Shown here in pieces: positions 1-4,687 of a stretch of 5,521 nucleotides of DNA. The notes under the pieces were generated by a model that made no database searches, had not been told where the DNA came from, and was given only the letters and a program-made list of their open reading frames with translations. The number at the start of each line of letters is the position of its first letter. The first letter of the stretch is position 1. Both the position numbers and the translations under genes were made by a program. The stretch is from DASXTB01 sp036505615 (GTDB lineage Bacteria > Acidobacteriota > UBA6911 > JACQSX01): assembly GCA_036505615.1 (NCBI GenBank), contig DASXTB010000273.1:1-5521 (forward strand), in the 5' to 3' direction.

Positions 1-285
1 ATCGCACTGAGACATTTCCATGCCATCCTGACAGGTGACCGTTAAGAACTTGTATCGGCCCGTCAGAAGACATAACTGGCCAATGTCGAAATTTGCGAAA
101 AAAAAGATGCGATCGGAAGGAAAGACATTCGGCATGGAGAAAAGAAATCTTTGTCAGCCGCTAGTTGCAGGATGATAACGTGACAGGCAACGACTAAGAC
201 ATTTTGCTCGCGAACCTGTTTTTCAATGCCTCGCCCTCAGAGCAAGATTTAGCTCTACCATGAACTAGCAGCTGTAGTCAGCGGA
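1..285. other. Non-coding leader upstream of the peptidase gene
   Basis: No convincing gene is visible in this stretch on either strand. A frame open from the left edge runs for 14 codons and stops at 43-45; it could be the tail of a gene lying outside the window but is too short to identify. An ATG frame of 30 codons at 83-175 has no ribosome binding site and no recognisable product. The region contains an A8 run around 98-105 and short repeated words that are annotated separately. The promoter of the downstream peptidase should lie here or in the first part of its long reading frame, but I could not pick out a -35/-10 pair with confidence. Confidence 0.6.
6..205. repeat. Dispersed short repeats, possible mobile-element end
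   Basis: The 12-mer ACTGAGACATTT at 6-17 recurs with one mismatch as ACTAAGACATTT at 193-204. The core AGACATT also appears a third time at 123-129. A second word, TGACAGG, occurs at 29-35 and 181-187, so both words are paired at each end of a 200-bp stretch. Several copies of a short word within a non-coding stretch resemble the multiple transposase-binding sites at the ends of IS21- or IS481-type elements, but no transposase is visible here and no target duplication could be defined. The repeats are seen directly; the mobile-element reading is inference. Confidence 0.3.
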
Positions 286-1479
286 ATGAACGATATACGC
301 TTAGCCGAGTTCTTTGGTTACGACAACCCCGGAACGCCCGATGAGGCCAGCGACTTTAATGTAATGTTTGTAAGAGGCCCAATTGTATGTCTCTACAATC
401 CAATTGATTTTTTCTCACGTTCTCACGCTCGCGGCACCGATTTTTTCTCACCTTCCAAGGCCAGCGGAGGCGTGGTGTCGCCATTACAGCACAGGTGGAG
501 GCTTTTGCTATTGTGCTTACTCCTCATGCTGTTATTTTTGGCAGTGGGAGGTCTCCTGATGATCAACATGCCGGGCCGCTCCTACAAAGGTCCACTGGCG
601 CCTCTGTCACGGGCAGAGCAGGAGATTCGAGAGCACCTTCGAAGTCATGTTCAGGCACTGGCGGGGGATATCGGTGAACGTAATTTGTTTGAGTACAGGG
701 CGCTGAAGGCCTCGGTGGATTACATCCAGAAAGTTCTGCAAGATCAGGGGTACAACGTAGGCGAGCAGGAATACCAGGTCAAGGAGCTAACGGTCAAGAA
801 CATCGACGCCCAGTGCCCGGGAACCGGCAAACCGGAAAAGATCATTATTGTCGGGGCTCATTACGACTCCGTGTATGGCTGTCCTGGGGCTAATGACAAT
901 GCCACTGGTGTGGCGGCGCTCCTGGAAATTGCCCGATTGATAAAGGGCCGGAACCTTCCGCGCAGCGTGCGATTTGTTGCCTTTGTCAACGAAGAGCCCC
1001 CGTTTTTCCAGACCAGCGAGATGGGAAGCTGGGTTTACGCGCAGCGATGCCGCCAGCGTTCGGAGAACATTGTTGGCATGCTTTCGCTGGAAACCATCGG
1101 ATGCTATTTAGATTTTCCCGGCAGCCAGATATATCCTTTTCCGTTCAGTCTGTTCTACCCGAACCGAGGCAACTTCATCGGTTTTGTCGGCAACACAGCG
1201 TCTCGAGATTTGGTTCGCAGGACCATCCGAACATTTCGCCGCGAAACCAAGTTTCCTTCAGAAGGCGTGGCCGCGCCGGGAATTATCCCCGGAATCGGAT
1301 GGTCGGACCACTGGGCTTTTTGGAAACAGGGCTATCCGGCAGTCATGATCACCGACACCGCCCTGTATCGATACAGGTACTACCATACCAACAACGACAC
1401 GCCCGACAAGATCGATTATGACCGCATGGCCCGAGTTGTGGCGGGCTTGATGATAGTGTTGGAAGATCTGGCGAAGTAA
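286..1479 (+). CDS. Membrane-anchored M28 family zinc metallopeptidase
   Basis: This is an M28-family aminopeptidase-like protein, predicted to act outside the cytoplasmic membrane through a di-zinc active site. All expected motifs are present in order: GAHYDS (zinc ligand His192), GANDNATG (bridging Asp204), NEEPPF (catalytic Glu236 and ligand Glu237), SLETIG (ligand Glu269), SDH (340-342) and YHTNNDT (ligand His367). The subfamily-typical stretch FVNEEPPFFQT and the C-terminal MARVVAGL are also clear. One hydrophobic segment spans about residues 73-93 after a basic HRWR, giving a signal-anchor topology with the peptidase domain outside. The first 62 residues resemble nothing I know and have no good Shine-Dalgarno at 286. 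In-frame GTG codons at 472 and 475, just after GGAGG (466-470), would give a more normal N-terminus, although the spacing (1 or 4 nt) is short. The physiological substrate is not evident. The gene converges on the carboxyltransferase-like gene and is probably unrelated to it. Confidence 0.9.
   Translation: MNDIRLAEFFGYDNPGTPDEASDFNVMFVRGPIVCLYNPIDFFSRSHARGTDFFSPSKASGGVVSPLQHRWRLLLLCLLLMLLFLAVGGLLMINMPGRSYKGPLAPLSRAEQEIREHLRSHVQALAGDIGERNLFEYRALKASVDYIQKVLQDQGYNVGEQEYQVKELTVKNIDAQCPGTGKPEKIIIVGAHYDSVYGCPGANDNATGVAALLEIARLIKGRNLPRSVRFVAFVNEEPPFFQTSEMGSWVYAQRCRQRSENIVGMLSLETIGCYLDFPGSQIYPFPFSLFYPNRGNFIGFVGNTASRDLVRRTIRTFRRETKFPSEGVAAPGIIPGIGWSDHWAFWKQGYPAVMITDTALYRYRYYHTNNDTPDKIDYDRMARVVAGLMIVLEDLAK
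406..451 (+). repeat. 13-bp direct repeat in the peptidase N-terminal extension
   Basis: GATTTTTTCTCAC occurs at 406-418 and again at 439-451, exactly 33 nt apart, so both copies read in the same frame and give DFFS twice (residues 41-44 and 52-55). The copies lie only in the doubtful 62-residue extension ahead of the membrane anchor. They may be a small duplication or, if translation really begins near 472, part of the 5' untranslated leader. Confidence 0.55.
1362..1377. repeat. 16-bp perfect palindrome inside the peptidase gene
   Basis: CCTGTATCGATACAGG is a perfect 16-bp palindrome within the coding sequence for residues 360-364, just before the zinc ligand His367. It encodes part of the unusual YRYRYYH run; relatives as I recall them have a shorter tyrosine/aromatic stretch here. 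It could be a chance result of codon choice or a protein-binding site. No second copy was seen in the window. Confidence 0.5.
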
Positions 1480-1535
1480 AGTAGTTTCAAGTTTCGAGCC
1501 TCCAGTCTGGGATCCCAAAAAATACGACTCTAAGC

Positions 1536-1626
1536 TGGTGGGGCTTTGACGTTGTGTCCTCCGGGTCCTTTGTGGTGAAAGGGCCTTTTTCGACCACAAA
1601 GACAGGGTGCGGCGAAGCCCCAACCA
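1536..1626. other. Nested stem-loop structure in the convergent gap
   Basis: An outer stem pairs TGGTGGGGCTT (1536-1546) with AAGCCCCAACCA (1615-1626), with one extra A. Inside it lies a hairpin whose perfect 9-bp stem is CTTTGTGGT (1568-1576) with ACCACAAAG (1593-1601); pairing continues inward through GAAAGG and CCTTTTTC with a bulge. It could act as a bidirectional transcription barrier between the converging genes. No run of T follows the stem on either strand, so it is not a classical intrinsic terminator. Confidence 0.45.
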
Positions 1627-1635
1627 AATTCGGCA

Positions 1636-1669
1636 AGCCAAGCGACTGGCTGAAGACGCCGAAGGCGTC
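1636..1669. other. Two small adjacent hairpins
   Basis: AGCCA (1636-1640) pairs with TGGCT (1647-1651), and immediately after it GACGCC (1655-1660) pairs with GGCGTC (1664-1669) around a GAA loop. They lie in the same intergenic element as the nested stem-loop. Neither is followed by a T run. They may help stop or stabilise transcripts from either convergent gene, but a function is not demonstrated. Confidence 0.4.
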
Positions 1670-1775
1670 ACAGAGAATAGTTATTGGTACAATGAACACA
1701 AAGGGTGGAAAGGCAAACGCCCATGACCTCCGGGTCCTTAGCTCCAGCACTTGAGACTGGAAACTCGAAACTTGA

Positions 1776-3185
1776 TCACGTCTGAATCACTCCAGTTTTC
1801 AATACCTTCTGTTTGGGCACATAGGCCGCGACCCGCAAAGCATGGAATAACAGCAGCCGACTTTCCCCTGGAAATACAATATGATCGATCCAGAGCCGCG
1901 CCGCGGCATAGCGAGGATCCAACTGGCCGTCGTACATTTTCTTTGTTCTGTCGAACAGCTCGTTCCGCTCCTTTTCAGAAAGCTTCTTTCCGGAACTCTC
2001 CGCCTGTCTTATCTGAAGATCGCAGAGCGTGCGAGCCGCCTGATCGCCACCCATGACAGCATAGCGCGCCGTCGGCCAGCCCAAGATGAAGAGCGGATCA
2101 TATGCCTTTCCACACATGGCATAATTTCCCGCTCCGTAGCTGCCCCCGAGAATCAATGTTATTTTGGGAACCACACTGTTGGCGACTGCATTGACCATCT
2201 TAGCTCCCGACCGGATAATTCCCGAGATTTCCGCCTCTCTTCCCACCATGAAGCCGTTGACGTCCTGCAAGAATAAAATGGGCAACCCGTTCTGATTGCA
2301 GTCCAGAATGAAGCGCGCCGCCTTGTCGGCTGACTCCGAATAGATGACGCCGCCGAACTCAAATTGCCGCCCCTGTTCCCGCACGTGCTTCTTCCGGTTA
2401 GCTACGATTCCCACGGGAAGGCTCCCGATTTGTGCATAGCCGCAAATCAGAGTGCGTCCGTACTCACTGCGGTATTCCAGGAAACTGCCAGGGTCGGCCA
2501 GCGCAGCGATGATGTCGAGGGTGTCATATTCCTCCAACGGTCCAAGAGGCATGAAGTCGGCAGGATCGGAATCAACTGAAGGTTCGGGTCGTGGCGGTAA
2601 GGGGCGGCGTTTTTCCAGCCAGCCAAGAAAATCCGCGTAGGGCGGAGGAACGCTTGTAGTCTCCGGTAAGCGACGCCGCGAAAGCGCCTGGGCCAGTAGC
2701 GCCCCGACATCCTCCATCTTTTCCGTGTAGACAAATTGAGAAACGTCTGCCGCGCCGGCCTCGGCCGCCTTCTGGATCAGGACGCCCGCGGCGTCGAAGT
2801 CTGGAAACGTCTCCGCATCGTCCGTGGCGAGCTCACAGCGCCCGAACCAGAAGTAAGCAATCGGCAGAGCGCCGGAAAGGGCGATTTTCTGGGCGCGCAG
2901 AATCTTCTTCAAGGCGACCGCGTCCAGTCGCGAAGTTCTTCCAGGCTCACCGGCGCAGATCAACACGCCGGGTCTGTTTCGAAAATCAATGACGTCGCAG
3001 AAGACGGGCGGCGCGGCCGGTCTTTGAATATCCCGTCCAGCAAGAACGCCCACCGGTATGAGAAAACGCACGCCATGCTTCTCCAGTTCACGGCGCAGGG
3101 GTGAAGCAAGACCAGGCTCTGTCTGCCACTGGGACAAAAGCTCCTGCCATTGCTCTTTGAGAGGTTTGGTTCTGCGGGTTTTCAT
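1776..3185 (-). CDS. Acyl-CoA carboxylase carboxyltransferase-like protein with reduced N-domain
   Basis: The protein has 469 residues from the ATG at 3183-3185. The C-terminal half (about 205-440) is a clear carboxyltransferase domain of the methylcrotonyl/geranyl/propionyl-CoA carboxylase beta type. It shows GVIYSESADKAARFI, FLQDVNGFMVGREAE (305-319), the biotin-side oxyanion loop GGSYGAGNYAM (347-357) and WPTARYAVMGGDQAA. The N-terminal half keeps LKKILRAQKIA (92-102) and a helix ending at AGAADVS (143-149). It appears to lack the following block, normally about 50-60 residues, that carries the AGGAY-type acyl-CoA oxyanion loop. The usual DSGGA position reads FGRCELA instead. The family transfers carboxyl from carboxybiotin to an acyl-CoA; whether this protein does so is uncertain. 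The start was chosen because the 28 further residues possible from 3269 are encoded by an inverted repeat. No strong Shine-Dalgarno precedes 3185. No biotin carboxylase or carrier gene is in the window. Confidence 0.85.
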   Translation of the reverse strand: MKTRRTKPLKEQWQELLSQWQTEPGLASPLRRELEKHGVRFLIPVGVLAGRDIQRPAAPPVFCDVIDFRNRPGVLICAGEPGRTSRLDAVALKKILRAQKIALSGALPIAYFWFGRCELATDDAETFPDFDAAGVLIQKAAEAGAADVSQFVYTEKMEDVGALLAQALSRRRLPETTSVPPPYADFLGWLEKRRPLPPRPEPSVDSDPADFMPLGPLEEYDTLDIIAALADPGSFLEYRSEYGRTLICGYAQIGSLPVGIVANRKKHVREQGRQFEFGGVIYSESADKAARFILDCNQNGLPILFLQDVNGFMVGREAEISGIIRSGAKMVNAVANSVVPKITLILGGSYGAGNYAMCGKAYDPLFILGWPTARYAVMGGDQAARTLCDLQIRQAESSGKKLSEKERNELFDRTKKMYDGQLDPRYAAARLWIDHIVFPGESRLLLFHALRVAAYVPKQKVLKTGVIQT

Positions 3186-3204
3186 GGGTTGATTATGAAG
3201 GATA

Positions 3205-3340
3205 GCCGCGAATGAACGCAGAGGAACGCGAACTAAATATGGGGACAGCTCCCAATTGTCGAAGCCCAAACTGGTCTGTCTACTATTTAATCGGGTCTGT
3301 GCCCATATTTAATGCGCGTTCATTCGCGTTCATTTGCGGC
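3205..3340. repeat. Long composite inverted repeat in the 177-nt gap
   Basis: The arms at 3205-3253 and 3293-3340 are reverse complements over about 48 bp. The outer 26 bp match at 22 positions and are built from a repeated GAATGAACGCG-like word; the inner part contains TAAATATGGG and ACAG-CCC matches with small gaps. The loop and right arm also hold an imperfect direct repeat of about 20 nt, GGTCTGT-N4/5-TATTTAAT, at 3273-3291 and 3294-3313. The inner GGGGACAG/CTGT-CCC part resembles REP-type sequences, while the outer part looks like a separate repeat family, so one element may be nested in another. It lies between the stop of the oxygenase gene and the start of the carboxyltransferase-like gene. 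Confidence 0.7.
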
Positions 3341-3362
3341 CCAATGCACCTGCGAATGCCGG

Positions 3363-4547
3363 CTAATTTTTCGTTCCCGGCTTCCCCTTGCCGTCGGAAT
3401 CGTGCACGTACACCCATGATGCGCGATCTCCGGACTTGGATCCTTCAGCTTCCTTCACGTCGATCCAATCCCCTTCTTCGAAAATCTGCTGCAGCCGCGC
3501 ATCATCCTCCGGCGTGGGAAAGACTTTCTTCTTGTATTCCTCATATTCAGTCGCGCTCAGATTATTGCCGTAGATGTCATAAGTTTGACCCGCATGCAGG
3601 CCGATAGCGCGATTGAATTTCAAATCAGACACAATCAACTTGGGGAGGTCGGCGGGGATCAGTCTGTTCATCCGATCGACCAGCCCCTGAAGCTCCTTCC
3701 GGTAGAGCTCACGCGCCGCTTCGTTAAGGTGCTCTTTGTCGGCGGGCTCAGTTGTGGATTCTTCATTGAAGCGTCCCTTCAGGCCCCACACGTACGCCCA
3801 GTGAGCGGAAGAGGAATTGTCCGTGCCAAACAAATCGTAGGCCGTGGGGATCCATTTATTGAAATAGCGCTGGATGATGTCAGTCGGCACTCGACCCTTG
3901 CGGATGATACGCAGCAATCCGTTGTTCCCTGTGCCCAGGTGAAAAGATTCTTCCTTGAGCATCGGCTGCATGCTGCGCGCCAGCGGTTCAAACGCCGAAT
4001 GGCTGAGCATTTTGAGCTGAAACTTCCCGTCCCGGTCGATGAACTCGGTGTAGGTAAAAAAATCGAGCCAGTTATTGACGGCCTCGTTGAAGGAACCCAG
4101 CAGCCGGTTGTGTTCAAAAGCGCGCCGCTCGAGTAGCTTCTGTGCTTCTGTCTTGCCGGTGGCTCCGAAGTGGTTCACCAAAAGATTGCACATCTGGTAG
4201 CCGTGGCGCATCTCCTCGGTCATCACCCGGCTGAGCGCCATCAGATCGTGTGTCGTGGGCGCGTTTTCAATCAGATTTTTTTGCTGCTCCACGGAAGCAA
4301 ATTCCGTGTCTCCCTGATAGACGATCAAGTTGAGCAAAGTGTCGCGGATCCGCTGATCGGGAATATGCAGCACCTTTTCCCACTTGTGCGCCCCTTTGAA
4401 ATCTCCAAACTCAATTTCCGGCGAGTGCAGATCGCCAAACTTCGCTTCAAACTGATAATCTTTCAGCCCGGGAAGGTCCAAATTCAAATCCCTTTGCCAC
4501 TGGCGAAACAGGTCTATCCAGTCATCAAAAGTTCCAATTCTTGGCAT
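3363..4547 (-). CDS. BoxB-like di-iron oxygenase (phenylacetate/benzoyl-CoA oxygenase family)
   Basis: The 394-residue protein belongs to the ferritin-like di-iron oxygenase family that includes BoxB (benzoyl-CoA 2,3-epoxidase) and, more distantly, PaaA. Close matches to BoxB as I recall it are YQGDTEFASVEQQ (77-89), TEEMRH (110-115), LLERR, DRDGKFQL (171-178), SAFEPLAR, KEESFHL (198-204) and GLKGRFNEE. The six candidate iron ligands are Glu82, Glu112, His115, Asp171, Glu200 and His203; the spacings E-30-E-3-H and D-29-E-3-H match the BoxB pattern. The protein is about 80 residues shorter than typical BoxB (near 470), with a shorter region before the first ligand and a divergent C-terminus. 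It should activate O2 to oxidise a CoA-bound substrate, taking electrons from a BoxA-type reductase that is not in this window. The substrate is not known. The start has a strong Shine-Dalgarno. Confidence 0.85.
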   Translation of the reverse strand: MPRIGTFDDWIDLFRQWQRDLNLDLPGLKDYQFEAKFGDLHSPEIEFGDFKGAHKWEKVLHIPDQRIRDTLLNLIVYQGDTEFASVEQQKNLIENAPTTHDLMALSRVMTEEMRHGYQMCNLLVNHFGATGKTEAQKLLERRAFEHNRLLGSFNEAVNNWLDFFTYTEFIDRDGKFQLKMLSHSAFEPLARSMQPMLKEESFHLGTGNNGLLRIIRKGRVPTDIIQRYFNKWIPTAYDLFGTDNSSSAHWAYVWGLKGRFNEESTTEPADKEHLNEAARELYRKELQGLVDRMNRLIPADLPKLIVSDLKFNRAIGLHAGQTYDIYGNNLSATEYEEYKKKVFPTPEDDARLQQIFEEGDWIDVKEAEGSKSGDRASWVYVHDSDGKGKPGTKN

Positions 4548-4555
4548 TGCCGATT

Positions 4556-4562
4556 CTCCTTA
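4556..4562 (-). promoter_or_regulatory. Ribosome binding site of the BoxB-like gene
   Basis: Read on the minus strand the sequence is TAAGGAG, followed by 8 nt and then the ATG at 4545-4547. This is a near-ideal Shine-Dalgarno and spacing, and it fixes the start of the oxygenase. It lies just downstream of the inverted repeat 4571-4680 on the transcript, leaving 8 nt between stem and site, so folding of the repeat could affect its access. Confidence 0.75.
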
Positions 4563-4570
4563 AGGCATCT

Positions 4571-4680
4571 AACCACGAGGAACACGGGGGACACGGGGTA
4601 AGAAAGGCTTCTCCACCCCGACATTAATTTGTGGGCGCGGGATTTTTTATTTACCCCGTGTCCCAGTGTTCCCCGTGGTT
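4571..4680. repeat. 30-bp inverted repeat between aldehyde dehydrogenase and oxygenase genes
   Basis: The arms at 4571-4601 and 4651-4680 are reverse complements at 28 of 31 positions with one single-base gap, and they enclose a 49-nt loop. Each arm is itself made of a degenerate word repeated in tandem (AACACGGGG, GACACGGGG). The repeat starts 7 nt past the aldehyde dehydrogenase stop codon. In RNA it would form a very stable stem, but no T run follows it on the minus strand, so it is not a canonical terminator. Possible roles are transcript processing, 3'-end protection of the upstream message or attenuation, or it may simply be a selfish palindromic repeat. Confidence 0.75.
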
Positions 4681-4687
4681 TCTTTCA

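Larger units (their letters stand above)
1487..1775. repeat. Element bounded by 22-bp imperfect inverted repeats
   Basis: The arms at 1487-1508 and 1754-1775 are reverse complements at 20 of 22 positions; the two mismatches are adjacent (CC against TT). The left arm starts 8 nt after the peptidase stop codon and the right arm ends directly against the stop codon of the carboxyltransferase-like gene, so the element fills almost the whole convergent gap. The 245 bp between the arms also carry the 13-mer CCTCCGGGTCCTT twice as a direct repeat (1558-1570 and 1727-1739) and several stem-loops. No coding sequence is convincing inside. It looks like a non-autonomous palindromic intergenic element; a flanking target duplication was not seen. 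Confidence 0.6.

Noticed and set aside
1..45. Open frame from the left edge ending in TAA, possibly the tail of a gene
   Set aside because: Fourteen codons are too few to identify, and they overlap the repeated words, so chance is the simpler reading.
83..175. 30-codon ATG reading frame on the plus strand
   Set aside because: It has no ribosome binding site or recognisable product, its lysine-rich start comes from an A-run, and it sits among the dispersed repeats.
1568..1601. Intrinsic transcription terminator for one of the convergent genes
   Set aside because: The stem is good but no T run follows it on either strand, so it is listed only as a structure of unknown role.
1258..1671. 137-codon minus-strand frame overlapping the end of the peptidase gene
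   Set aside because: It is antisense to conserved M28 motifs and runs through the palindromic gap; its translation resembles no family.
1487..1754. Open frames on both strands inside the convergent gap
   Set aside because: They are made from the inverted-repeat and hairpin sequences, lack ribosome binding sites and show no domain-like pattern.
3186..3269. 28-codon N-terminal extension of the carboxyltransferase-like gene
   Set aside because: It is encoded by one arm of the inverted repeat 3205-3340, so the ATG at 3183-3185 is the better start.
3585..4136. 183-codon plus-strand frame opposite the oxygenase gene
   Set aside because: It is a shadow of the BoxB-like gene, whose di-iron motifs and strong Shine-Dalgarno establish the minus strand as coding.
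3205..4680. CRISPR array, because of several repeats in short gaps
   Set aside because: The repeats are inverted pairs of three different sequences and not evenly spaced direct repeats with unique spacers; no cas gene is present.
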